NCBI GenBank assembly: GCA_013289795.1
Contig: JABCZH010000004.1
Location: 1 to 64,000, forward strand
Direction: 5' to 3'
Length of the DNA stretch: 64,000 bases
Source of the DNA: Acidobacteriota bacterium
GTDB lineage: Bacteria; Acidobacteriota; Terriglobia; Terriglobales; Acidobacteriaceae
The stretch's first letter is position 1. Each line of letters begins with the position of its first letter. Positions 16,610 to 24,364 of the stretch are shown in pieces. The position numbers and the translations under genes were made by a program. The notes under the pieces are model-generated. The model was not told the DNA's origin. It ran no database searches and was given only the letters and a program-made list of their open reading frames with translations.

Positions 16610-16621
16610 TAGGACACTACC
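16595..16621. repeat. Right terminal inverted repeat
   Basis: It ends ...AATAGGACACTACC and is the reverse complement of the left end at 25 of 27 bases. AGCATTTC follows at 16622-16629. Confidence 0.9.
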
Positions 16622-16701
16622 AGCATTTCGGCTATGGTCGCAGCGCGCTAGAAAAACAGGGTTTGGTCACAAGGCCCCTGTCCGTCGGAGCAAGGCTTAG
16701 A
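16622..16701. repeat. Direct repeat R2, copy B
   Basis: Second copy of the 11579-11660 repeat. The inserted element separates its first bases (13458-13465) from the rest. Together with R1 copy B it originally formed one boundary repeat of the Rhs cassette. Confidence 0.75.
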
Positions 16702-16778
16702 GTGCACAACGGCAGCGCCGATTTCCGGGTATCGTGTCAGGGCTGCACTCGAAGCGCAACTCCGCGATTCGGGGAAAG

Positions 16779-17576
16779 TCACGCGCCCTTTGCCAGGTCC
16801 ATGTAAAGCTTCGCATTTGCCTTATCGCCGAGATAGTGACAGGTTTGCGACAATCCCTCATATACCTGCTTGCGTGGGACAGCAGGGTTCTGGCTCGGAA
16901 AATCTCGCAAGATCATTTCAAGCTGCTGCCTCGCTTGCGCTAACGCCCCACCCTTGTAGTGAAGTATTGCCAGGCGATACAGGGCTTGTTCCGCAACGTC
17001 GTTCTTGAGACCAAAACCAACAACTCGAATGAACTCCTGCTTTGCGGCCTGCGTGTCGTTTGCATCCTCATGGCACACGCCCAGCGCAAAGTGTACCTGC
17101 TGCTCATCCGCCACATTGTCAAAAGAAAAAGAAATGGCTTCCTTCAGGATCGGCAATGCCTCTGTGAACCGAGAAAGGCCGAATAGCACGAGGGCTCGCC
17201 GCCGTTGGATATCCTCGTACAAGTACCGGAACCGATCGTCTTTAAAGGCCTCGCTATGTCGGTCGAGCATCGCAGCGAAAGCGGATAGACCCTCTCCATA
17301 CCTACCCTCCTGCATCAAGAGAGTGGGTTCGCAGAATTCGGCATTCAAGAGGACTTCTAGGTCCGATATGTGCAGTTGCTTCAGTTGGCCAAGCGTCTGC
17401 CTCGCCTCTTTCAGGCGACCGAGTTTGCAGTAGGACACGTGCATGCCCCCCAGCAAACTCGCTTTCTCATTGTCGTCAGTGGCTTCCGCTAGCAGGATCT
17501 GAGACTCCCGAATCGCGTCTTCGCTCCGTCCAGAATTCTCCAATTGCATAAGGTGTTCAAAACGTGCTGAATCCAT
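16779..17576 (-). CDS. TPR-repeat cytoplasmic protein
   Basis: 265 aa of TPR-like helical pairs (EDAIRESQILLAEATDDNEKA, KLGRLKEARQTLGQLKQLH, GLSRFTEALPILKEAISFSF, GDKANAKLYMDLAK) without a signal peptide. It lies just upstream (minus strand) of boundary repeat R2/R1 and so occupies the position that the immunity candidate occupies relative to the other repeat copy. An immunity role for a lost Rhs tip is possible but not shown; a generic scaffold role is equally likely. Confidence 0.8.
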   Translation of the reverse strand: MDSARFEHLMQLENSGRSEDAIRESQILLAEATDDNEKASLLGGMHVSYCKLGRLKEARQTLGQLKQLHISDLEVLLNAEFCEPTLLMQEGRYGEGLSAFAAMLDRHSEAFKDDRFRYLYEDIQRRRALVLFGLSRFTEALPILKEAISFSFDNVADEQQVHFALGVCHEDANDTQAAKQEFIRVVGFGLKNDVAEQALYRLAILHYKGGALAQARQQLEMILRDFPSQNPAVPRKQVYEGLSQTCHYLGDKANAKLYMDLAKGA

Positions 17577-17711
17577 AGGGCCAAGCTTACAAAGTAAACT
17601 ACCATCTCTCAGTGCCGTAACTCGGCCCTCCCCCGCCTCCCCAGATGCCCGCGCCGTCGGCGTTCTGCGCGCCGTGCGACATGGCTAGGCAGAGCGGCGT
17701 AGTTGTGTTTG

Positions 17712-18170
17712 TTAGATTGACGGCGGCTGAGCAGATTTATTTGAGCGATCGGGCCAGCCCGTCTGACCATTCATGCAAGTGCCGGGCGCGCCGGAAGGTG
17801 CCGACGGCGTGCCATCGAACGCGTAGACGCTGCCATTCATTGTCACCACGTAGACGACAACATGATGGTTCGTATTGTCCGCCTGCATCGTGACGTTCGT
17901 CACGACCAGCGGCTGCCCGAACACCTGACCGTCTAAATTGTAGTAACAGTATTGCCCAAAAGTGCTCTTGGTAATGTTGTTGGTGATCGTACCCTCTTGC
18001 AGGTTTTGCCCAGTGCGATACACACAGCCGGCGCAGATGGCCGGTATATCTTGGTGCGCGGTGGTCACATTGACGGTGTAGGTTTGACTTTCTAGTCGTT
18101 GAGGTGCGCCCACTAACAGAAAAGCGGTGGCGTAGAGGCCTAATAATGTTACAACGCGGTAGTTCCTCAT
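17712..18170 (-). CDS. Truncated secreted PQQ/beta-propeller-type protein
   Basis: ATG 18170 has a strong AAGGAGAAGG upstream and opens a signal peptide (NYRVVTLLGLYATAFLLVGA). The rest (YRTGQNLQEGTITNNITKST, GQPLVVTNVTMQADNTNHHV, VVYVVTMNGSVYAFDGT) matches the first blade of a large secreted PQQ-like protein. The usual several hundred further residues are missing, so it is probably a 3'-truncated remnant of 152 aa. Confidence 0.65.
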   Translation of the reverse strand: MRNYRVVTLLGLYATAFLLVGAPQRLESQTYTVNVTTAHQDIPAICAGCVYRTGQNLQEGTITNNITKSTFGQYCYYNLDGQVFGQPLVVTNVTMQADNTNHHVVVYVVTMNGSVYAFDGTPSAPSGAPGTCMNGQTGWPDRSNKSAQPPSI

Positions 18171-18234
18171 ACCTTCTCCTTTTTCGCTCATCCTTCTTGT
18201 CACCACTGATCACATCGAGTCATCATTTTTGTTT

Positions 18235-19251
18235 TCAAAACTTGAGTACAGCGTTAGCATTGGTCTGGGCGATCCAAACGTATGCCCCGTCAAAGGCGAC
18301 TCCGGTGGTTTGGACCTGTTGGTACCACACTGGGAAGCCGTCGCTGGCACGCAGAACACGTATGTAGAGGTCGCCGGACAGCCACATATAGGTGCCATCA
18401 AACGCGATCCCATAAGGCCCATCGGGCACCTGGAAGATGCCGATCACCTTGCCGTCGCTGGCGCGGAGCTTAGTCACTGTCCCGTCGGGACGGCTGACCA
18501 CCCACATATTAGCTCCGTCAAAGGCAATGCCCAGGGGCCCGTTGCCCACGGTGAATGTACCCACAACGGTTCCGTCGGAAGCGCGCAGCTTGGTCACGGT
18601 GTTGGTGCCTCCGTTCGTTACCCACACATTGTTTCCGTCGAACGCCGTGGCGATGGGGTTATCGCCTACCGTGAACGAGCCCATACTCTTTCCGTCGAGG
18701 GCTCGCAGCTTAGTTACGCTACCGAGGCCAGAACTTGGGCTGTTCGGGACCCAAATGTTCTGCCCGTCAAAGGTCATCCATCCGGGGAAGGTGCCAGCTG
18801 CAAAAGTGCCCATGTTCTTGCCATCGCTCGCACGTAATTTTGTGACCGTATTGTCGGCCTCGTTGGACGCCCAGATGTTGGCTCCATCGAAGGTCACCCC
18901 GAACGGCTGCCCACCGACCTTGAATGTGCCCAAAGTCTGGCCCGTGTTAGCCTGCACCTTGGTAACCGTGTTATCGGCAAAATTCGCGGTCCAGATGTTA
19001 GCTCCATCAAAACACAGACCATAGGGCTGACTGCCCACAGTCACCGAAGTCGTAGTGTCGGCCAGATACCAATGCAGCAACGCAATCTTCAGCGGGTTCA
19101 GCCGTGCTCCCGCATCCAGGATGGGAGGATGCATCTGCAACCCAGCGTGTGCCGGTTGATTGATCGGCTTCTGCGCCTGGATCGGTCGCAAGTTCGCCAT
19201 TGCCAGAACCACTACAATCAATGACACGCCAGTCAGGATTCGAGTCTTCAT
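18235..19251 (-). CDS. Secreted YncE/NHL-like beta-propeller protein
   Basis: 338 aa with signal peptide (MKTRILTGVSLIVVVLAMAN) and about seven repeats of roughly 42 residues with the pattern G..P.G..FDGANIWV.N...NTVTKLRASDG...GTF.VG. The repeats are very similar to each other, suggesting recent internal duplication. Such propellers are usually extracellular binding scaffolds; ligand unknown. Confidence 0.88.
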   Translation of the reverse strand: MKTRILTGVSLIVVVLAMANLRPIQAQKPINQPAHAGLQMHPPILDAGARLNPLKIALLHWYLADTTTSVTVGSQPYGLCFDGANIWTANFADNTVTKVQANTGQTLGTFKVGGQPFGVTFDGANIWASNEADNTVTKLRASDGKNMGTFAAGTFPGWMTFDGQNIWVPNSPSSGLGSVTKLRALDGKSMGSFTVGDNPIATAFDGNNVWVTNGGTNTVTKLRASDGTVVGTFTVGNGPLGIAFDGANMWVVSRPDGTVTKLRASDGKVIGIFQVPDGPYGIAFDGTYMWLSGDLYIRVLRASDGFPVWYQQVQTTGVAFDGAYVWIAQTNANAVLKF

Positions 19252-19488
19252 GTGTATCTACTCCCTAGGGGCGGCCCATAAAATAAGGGGCTAAGGTAAA
19301 AACGTTGTTTATGAGTGGAGCAGTTTTGGAAGATCGACCAGCACTGCGGGACTGCGGCGAACGCTAACCGATCAGGCGGTGGCATTATCACGCCAGCCCA
19401 TCCGGTTGTCAAGCGGTAAATGCAAGGCACCGCCGTTGGTGCAAATGAACGACTTACTACGCACAAAGGTAAGTGGGGAGAAGCTAGT

Positions 19489-19689
19489 TTACGGCTGAGG
19501 TGCTGCGCGATCATGCGCCTTCACGGTCGTACCGCTCTTTTTCTTGTAGGATCGCACATGGACAGTCTTAGGCCGACTGTTTTTCTTGTGACTGTGGCTA
19601 GTCCGAGGAGAAGCTAAAGCGGTTGGTCCGATGGGCGCAACGAGCAAGGTCGCAAACACGAACGCGGCCAGCACTCTCTTCAATTTCAT
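19489..19689 (-). CDS. Small secreted basic protein
   Basis: 66 aa: signal peptide (MKLKRVLAAFVFATLLVAP...ALA) followed by a very basic, Ser/His/Lys-rich mature part with VHVRSYKKKSGTTVKAHDRA. This 'VHV.GY..K.GT.V..H.R..P' motif recurs in small exported proteins of many bacteria; function unknown. Confidence 0.7.
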   Translation of the reverse strand: MKLKRVLAAFVFATLLVAPIGPTALASPRTSHSHKKNSRPKTVHVRSYKKKSGTTVKAHDRAAPQP

Positions 19690-19791
19690 AAGCTCAACTT
19701 TCTCGATAGCGGAAGTGGGTTTCTAGTGGCTCCAGCCCATTCTTTGGAGCGCCATGTTCTCCGTTAAGGCGTCCTGCAGAATTTTTCTCCC

Positions 19792-19935
19792 TCAACTCCA
19801 ACGCTCCAGTCGCACCCTCCAGTCGTGAGATTGCGTAACCTTAACGGGCCGGTTCGCATTCAAGGCGATCTCAAGATCGTGGTCGCTGATTAGGGTAGTT
19901 GCCATCACTTTTGTGTTGCATGTGGGGCAGATCAA
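19792..19935 (-). CDS. Small Cys-motif protein, type B copy 2 (possibly 5'-degenerate)
   Basis: From TTG 19935 it gives 47 aa: ICPTCNTKVMATTL, DLEIALNANRPVKVTQ and a C-terminal RLERWS. These align with the type B protein at 20324-20542 (CPTCNKKVTATTL, DLTSALTSDAPIKVIH, ELVRWS). The expected MASFEI start is not present, so this copy may be decayed or start elsewhere. Confidence 0.45.
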   Translation of the reverse strand: MICPTCNTKVMATTLISDHDLEIALNANRPVKVTQSHDWRVRLERWS

Positions 19936-20017
19936 GCCTGGGCTTCCGTTAAGCGTACGGCAACTCGATCCCGATGGATACACAGGGGCAAACGGGATCG
20001 CTTCAGAGTGACGGAAA

Positions 20018-20257
20018 TCAGCGGGCGTCCTTCTTCCGGCCAGCGGCTTGACTGGCATCCTCGTTGCAATTGTGCTGAGCAAACCATGTTTCCAAATACT
20101 TCCTACCCATCTCTGGGTGAAGTTGCAATGTGAGTGGAACTTTTTGTTTTGTGCCACACCTGGAGCACTTGCCGAGCGTGAGGCGGACATCCTCAGATTT
20201 GGTCTCCAAGGCTCGTTCTGCCATGCCGTACAGCCTCCCAATGCCTGTGGCTTTCAA
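20018..20257 (-). CDS. Small Cys-motif protein, type A copy 2
   Basis: 79 aa with CSRCGTKQKVPL and a distal FAQHNC, a spacing consistent with a C-X2-C...H-X-C zinc knuckle. It aligns loosely with the 20635-20841 protein (CEACHLKFLVP...YADHKC). It stands between the two type B genes on the same strand. Confidence 0.55.
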   Translation of the reverse strand: MKATGIGRLYGMAERALETKSEDVRLTLGKCSRCGTKQKVPLTLQLHPEMGRKYLETWFAQHNCNEDASQAAGRKKDAR

Positions 20258-20323
20258 ACTGCACGATTAACGGCATGATCCCTCACGAGATATTAAGGCT
20301 ACCTTAAGAGAATTGTTCTTCCG

Positions 20324-20542
20324 TCAACTCCAGCGGACCAGTTCCTTCGCCACAACGTTCGCCAAGTTCTTTCTCTCCTCAATCCCAATAGTCCAAATAT
20401 GATCGCCTTGGTCTTCGGTGAGATGTATAACCTTGATCGGCGCATCGCTAGTCAATGCGGATGTTAGGTCGCTTCCGCCAAGCAACGTGGTTGCTGTAAC
20501 CTTCTTGTTGCACGTAGGGCAGTGAATCTCGAAACTGGCCAT
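20324..20542 (-). CDS. Small Cys-motif protein, type B copy 1
   Basis: 72 aa: MASFEIHCPTCNKKVTATTL with a C-X2-C pair, DLTSALTSDAPIKVIHLTED and a C-terminal helix ending VAKELVRWS. It is paralogous to the fragment at 19792-19935. Only two cysteines are seen, so metal binding would need dimerisation or other ligands. Confidence 0.6.
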   Translation of the reverse strand: MASFEIHCPTCNKKVTATTLLGGSDLTSALTSDAPIKVIHLTEDQGDHIWTIGIEERKNLANVVAKELVRWS

Positions 20543-20634
20543 GAGCTGAGTTTACCTCAACGGGCTGCGATGCATCTGCTCGATGCCCGTTGGTTTCCAA
20601 GAATACAACTGGGCACGCCCACCAGAAAACCTAG

Positions 20635-20841
20635 TCATTGTCCGCCCTTCGGGACAACTTGGCTAAACACGAGTGGTCGGCATTTGTGATCGGCGTACTT
20701 CTGTCGCAAGTGCTCCTCCGCCCCCTCTGGGTCGTTGACTAGCTGCATCGGAACAAGGAACTTGAGATGGCACGCTTCGCAGGATGCCAAACTTGGTGTT
20801 TTCTGCACGTATTTCAGAATCGAGAACCTGCGCTCAGCCAT
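20635..20841 (-). CDS. Small Cys-motif protein, type A copy 1
   Basis: 68 aa: SLASCEACHLKFLVPMQL, AEEHLRQKYADHKCRPL. Two C-X2-C cysteines plus a distal H-X-C fit a small zinc-binding fold. It is the first of an A-B-A-B series of small same-strand genes. Confidence 0.6.
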   Translation of the reverse strand: MAERRFSILKYVQKTPSLASCEACHLKFLVPMQLVNDPEGAEEHLRQKYADHKCRPLVFSQVVPKGGQ

Positions 20842-21067
20842 AGGTGGAAGTCTGACACGATTCAGAGGTTTATCCTAGAGGCGGACTGCCCTGTCGGCGG
20901 GGATTTACTTCTGCTATGGCCTGTAGTACGATGCAACCCGCGCTGGGCGGCCCTTCCCCAGGATTTTGGGACCGAACCCTTCCCAAGAATGGGTGTGTGG
21001 GGTTGCCAGACGTGGTAGGCCCCGGCTTCCTAGCGCACCCTCTTTTATCGCGGAAAGGACTGCGCAC

Positions 21068-21277
21068 GTGACCCGAGAGGAAGAACGCATACGGGAGCTG
21101 GTTGAATTGATTGCCCTCGCAAACGGCACCAACGAAGTGCTTGCGCTTGCCGGAGAGCTGAAGATTCTGGTGGACGCCAGGAACAGAAGACTCAAAGGCA
21201 ATCCACCTGATCCAACGGAAAGCCCTGTTAGCAGAGCCGGAAATGCGTCCAGTAGTTTTCGTCGGCAGCCTAGGTGA
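21068..21277 (+). CDS. Small helical hypothetical protein
   Basis: GTG 21068 follows GGAAAGG by a short spacer and gives 69 aa: a charged amphipathic helix (TREEERIRELVELIALANGT), then VLALAGELKILVDARNRRL and a polar tail. The longer frame from 20966 looks non-coding at its start. No family recognised. Confidence 0.5.
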   Translation: MTREEERIRELVELIALANGTNEVLALAGELKILVDARNRRLKGNPPDPTESPVSRAGNASSSFRRQPR

Positions 21278-21317
21278 ACTCCCATGAAATCGAAAGTCCA
21301 AGAATCTGCTGCGACAA

Positions 21318-21509
21318 CTAACTGAACCACTTCATCAAAAAGGCCAACGCGAAAACACCCGTATCCTTAACAAAGCATCCAACATAATAAAGCGAGACTG
21401 GCCAGGTCTTTTTGTGAAGAGCGAACAACACCGCTAGCAGGGCGTAGGCTACGATCAAGATTAGTTGAGCATTTTTGGCGAACGCGGGATTCGCAATCAG
21501 TTGTCGCAT
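21318..21509 (-). CDS. Small two-TM membrane protein
   Basis: 63 aa with two hydrophobic segments (LILIVAYALLAVLFALH and FVKDTGVFALAFLMKWF). GGGAGGGG directly precedes the ATG. Function unknown. Confidence 0.55.
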   Translation of the reverse strand: MRQLIANPAFAKNAQLILIVAYALLAVLFALHKKTWPVSLYYVGCFVKDTGVFALAFLMKWFS

Positions 21510-21761
21510 TTCCCCTCCCGTGGGGCAAAACGGATTATGATGCTTATTTCCTTCGACACGTTTCCAGTTGGGCAGTTCCGACAGGTATAGCGGTAGGTTG
21601 GCTCGCCGGGCCCGACCCTGAACGATGTGACCGCGCTAAAATAATGGGCAGGACGGCGAACTGTGCTAGGCTGGAGGGAGTCGCTTACACATCCCTCCTT
21701 CGGACCCCCATCTTGGGCGCTGGTCTCTTGTGCAATCTGATAATTCACAGGAGATGCATCC

Positions 21762-22061
21762 ATGCCCGTTCCCGAATCAGTCCACAAATCAATCGTTGAT
21801 TCCTTCAACCGGATAAGCACTCCGGGCGCTATATCGGCAAAGCAACTCTACGGAACTCGAATCCTTAATCAGCGCGAACTGCAAGTCATCGCCCTGGTTG
21901 CCCAAGGACTCAAGAACAGTGAGGTCGCAGAAGCCATCGGCACGACGGAGTATGTCGTCAAAAACCAACTCCGCGCAATCTACGACAAGCTGGGACTATG
22001 GAACCGGGTCGAACTAGCATTGTGGTACGAAGCCAGGCGGCGCGAGGGGCAGGCTGCCTGA
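21762..22061 (+). CDS. LuxR/GerE-type HTH protein
   Basis: 99 aa from an ATG preceded by AGGAG. The C-terminal 65 residues are a LuxR HTH (LNQRELQVIALVAQGLKNSE, VAEAIGTTEYVVKNQLRAIY, DKLGLWNRVEL). There is no receiver or ligand domain, so it is a stand-alone DNA binder, probably an island regulator. Confidence 0.85.
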   Translation: MPVPESVHKSIVDSFNRISTPGAISAKQLYGTRILNQRELQVIALVAQGLKNSEVAEAIGTTEYVVKNQLRAIYDKLGLWNRVELALWYEARRREGQAA

Positions 22062-22592
22062 AAAGTGAAGCCTTTCTGAATGCACTATCCAGCTCTGCGA
22101 GCCAGGAAGTTTTGAAAGTTCCAAACCCATTTTTGGTGCCAGTTGTGCTGTCAGTTGGTTTTCGACCCTGATGAACGACATCGAGAACGGGCCGGAGAGC
22201 CGATCCCGTTAGAGCTGCCCGGCCCGTCCGGCTCGGCACCAAATTCGCCCGCCGTCCGCTGATCTGCTGGTGTCCTATCTCTTTCTACAGAGCCGGACGC
22301 AAAATGAGGCTCCCAGCGGCAGGCCAGGCACGCTGCGACACCGCCATGGGCACCCTCCCGGTACCATCTACATAACTCTAGAGATACGTCGCAATCGACC
22401 AACGTCGAACGCAGAATGAACAACCTACCAAGGCCCGTAGAAATCAACATTTAGAGGGCGCGTCGCTGATCCAGTCGTGCTCGTTCTTCCCCAATTGACA
22501 ATGACTTAGCGAGAGCAGAACTGCCCAGCGGGCCAAATCATATAGAAGATTTAGGAACGAATTTGGCTTGTCAGCCATGAGACGATGGTGAT
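22062..22592. other. Gene-free stretch in the island
   Basis: I see no plausible gene on either strand in these 530 bases; the short frames present have no homology-like features or ribosome-binding sites. No strong hairpin or repeat was recognised. Confidence 0.5.
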
Positions 22593-23162
22593 ATGGCGCA
22601 CCATCGGAATAGACGGCTGACGGTCGAACAGTGCCGGATCGTCGATGTGGGCTGCCTAAAGCAGGACCTGAGGCGCGTAGATTACGAGACTAGCTTCAGA
22701 AGCGTGATCGAGTGGCGGGACTCGTCCGGCCGAACCGAGGCAGTCCTCGGCTATGAGGTGGGACGGACCACGAGCGAGGGATTGATCGTCCTGACCGACC
22801 CTGAACGAACCTCTCCATTTCCGGCTTCGGTCCGGCTTCGAGGCGAGTATGTAATCCCAATCGCAACGACGCAAGCCCACATCGGAGTCCGCCACTGGTT
22901 CCGGTGCCCGGTGGAGCACGATGGGAAACCCTGCGGCAGGCGTGTAAAAAAGCTCTATCTGCCCCCTGGTGAGCAGTTTTTTGGATGTCGATTGTGCCAC
23001 GCCCTGACATACCGATCCACTCAGCAGCACGACAAACGCAAAGCCGCGTTGGCGCGAGATCCCGATGCGCTGGGCGCGGCGCTCGGCAGTGAGGATCTTC
23101 GCCGCGTCTCTCTCGCCATTGAGGCGTTGCCCCTAGCTCTGCGACAGGCTCACAGTAGCTGA
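22593..23162 (+). CDS. Conserved hypothetical with zinc-ribbon motif
   Basis: 189 aa. The N-terminal half contains SVIEWRDSSGRTEAVLGYEV and a beta-rich stretch; the C-terminal half has a four-Cys cluster: RCPVEHDGKPCGRRVKKLYL, then FFGCRLCHALTYRSTQQHDK. This 'CGRRV.KLYLP....FGCR.CH.LTY.S.Q..DKR' pattern is common in small proteins of mobile regions. Nucleic-acid binding is plausible, not shown. Confidence 0.75.
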   Translation: MAHHRNRRLTVEQCRIVDVGCLKQDLRRVDYETSFRSVIEWRDSSGRTEAVLGYEVGRTTSEGLIVLTDPERTSPFPASVRLRGEYVIPIATTQAHIGVRHWFRCPVEHDGKPCGRRVKKLYLPPGEQFFGCRLCHALTYRSTQQHDKRKAALARDPDALGAALGSEDLRRVSLAIEALPLALRQAHSS

Positions 23163-23245
23163 CTGGCGACGCACGGGAGCACCCTTGTGCGGTCCATTCA
23201 TCGGCTCACAACCTGGGATGCTGCAGGGTGCACCATTGGCCATCG

Positions 23246-23794
23246 TTAGGGTCCCAGTAGCTCTTCGACATCAACTACGAAACCTCTGTCTGTCGAAAGC
23301 GAAAGTCGCGCTGTCAGGCGCTCGCCGCAGTGGAGATCGACATACCTTATCTCTTGACCAGGTGCGAGGCTTTCCTTCGCCGCCAATTTGCAGCTAGTGA
23401 AACCACGTTGCTCAAGGTCTTTTGCCGCGCCATAAAAGGCGGTCGCTACATCTGACGCAGTCTTCGTCTCCACCCAATTCTTTGTGGCCATATAGAGACG
23501 GCCTTCTCTGAAGGTGATCTGGCCAGACCCAGGAACGCACTGCGAATCGTCGAAGGGCTCGCAGACTACCCACGTTTCGAATGCGGGTGACGGTTCGAGC
23601 TTCCAAGCATTCACCTTCTTTTCCCGAAATTTCTTGAAAACGAAGTCCTGATTCATTCCCAGCCTGAGTTCGATGCCGTTGATCTCCAATACTTCGTCGT
23701 GCAGCTTCGTGGTCTGCGCGTAGTTCGGGTTTGCAAGTGCCAAGACTAGAAGGATCGTGTTTGCGGAGCATGTGACCATGGCTCGTCTCAGCAT
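23246..23794 (-). CDS. Secreted hypothetical protein
   Basis: I prefer ATG 23794 (182 aa; MLRRAMVTCSANTILLVLAL...YAQT signal peptide) to the longer frame at 23860. The mature part is a small alpha/beta domain with DEVLEINGIELRLGMNQDFV and four cysteines (VVCEP, DDSQCVPG, TSCKL, LHCGE) likely in disulfides. Periplasmic role unknown. Confidence 0.65.
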   Translation of the reverse strand: MLRRAMVTCSANTILLVLALANPNYAQTTKLHDEVLEINGIELRLGMNQDFVFKKFREKKVNAWKLEPSPAFETWVVCEPFDDSQCVPGSGQITFREGRLYMATKNWVETKTASDVATAFYGAAKDLEQRGFTSCKLAAKESLAPGQEIRYVDLHCGERLTARLSLSTDRGFVVDVEELLGP

Positions 23795-23916
23795 GAGGCC
23801 CTCATTCTGCAGCGATTTGCTCTGGTAGATACTGAACCGGAGATCACTGATAGTCAACAAGAATGTGACTCATCGGATGTCGACGCATCGGCTGCACGGA
23901 TCGAAGATGGCGTGCA

Positions 23917-24132
23917 ATGCCGCTCGACATCCGAGTCCGTTTTGGCCGCGCCATCCGGCGAATTCGTGAAGAGCAAGGGATCACTCAGGAAGAAGCTGCG
24001 GAGCGATGCTCACTTCATCGGACCTATTACAGCGGCATTGAGCGGGGAATCAGGAACGTGTCGCTGGTGAACGTCGAGAAAATCGCCAAAGGACTGAAAA
24101 CGATCCTGCCCAAGATATTTGAACGAGTGTAA
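23917..24132 (+). CDS. XRE-family helix-turn-helix regulator
   Basis: 71 aa Cro/CI-type HTH: FGRAIRRIREEQGITQEEAA, ERCSLHRTYYSGIERGIRNV, LVNVEKIAKGLK. It is a single-domain DNA binder immediately upstream of the 3.2-kb KAP fusion gene and likely regulates it (inference from position). Confidence 0.88.
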   Translation: MPLDIRVRFGRAIRRIREEQGITQEEAAERCSLHRTYYSGIERGIRNVSLVNVEKIAKGLKTILPKIFERV

Positions 24133-24229
24133 GGGCCGGGGCCTGGCCCAGGGCTTCGAGGTGACTGTTCCTCAGTTGCTTTCCCGCGTTTGACAATTGC
24201 GTCTTCTTTACACACAGGCCCCTATCCTC

Positions 24230-24244
24230 TCTACCCGCTCCACC
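24230..24244. repeat. 9-bp-periodic TCTACC/TCCACC pair
   Basis: TCTACC (24230) and TCCACC (24239) are spaced by 9 bases. The same TCTACC/GGTAGA unit with the same period occurs on the far side of the KAP gene at 27644-27746. Confidence 0.4.
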
Positions 24245-24364
24245 CTGGGGACGGGCTAACGGCGCTCTATGCACTCCGTCGTACAATCTGACTCTGTTGC
24301 TCGTCTACAATCGCCTTTGGACTAGAAAATATGATAGGAATCGCAGCCTGTTTCGGAGGATTCC

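Larger units (their letters stand above)
13466..16621. mobile_element. 3.16-kb insertion element with 27-bp inverted repeats and 8-bp target duplication
   Basis: Both ends begin GGTAGTGTCCTA. The 27-base terminal inverted repeats at 13466-13492 and 16595-16621 match at 25 positions. AGCATTTC flanks both sides (13458-13465 and 16622-16629), an 8-bp target duplication. The target is repeat R2, whose empty copy is at 11579. Inside are a P63C gene, a broken transposase remnant and a three-gene operon. With no intact transposase it is non-autonomous. GG ends and 8-bp duplications fit IS1 or IS1595-like mobilisation (inference). Confidence 0.9.

Noticed and set aside
19792-20241. A 149-aa minus-strand frame spanning the type A and B Cys genes
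   Set aside because: Only its last about 47 residues look coding (type B paralogue); the upstream part is out of frame with the type A gene and looks random.
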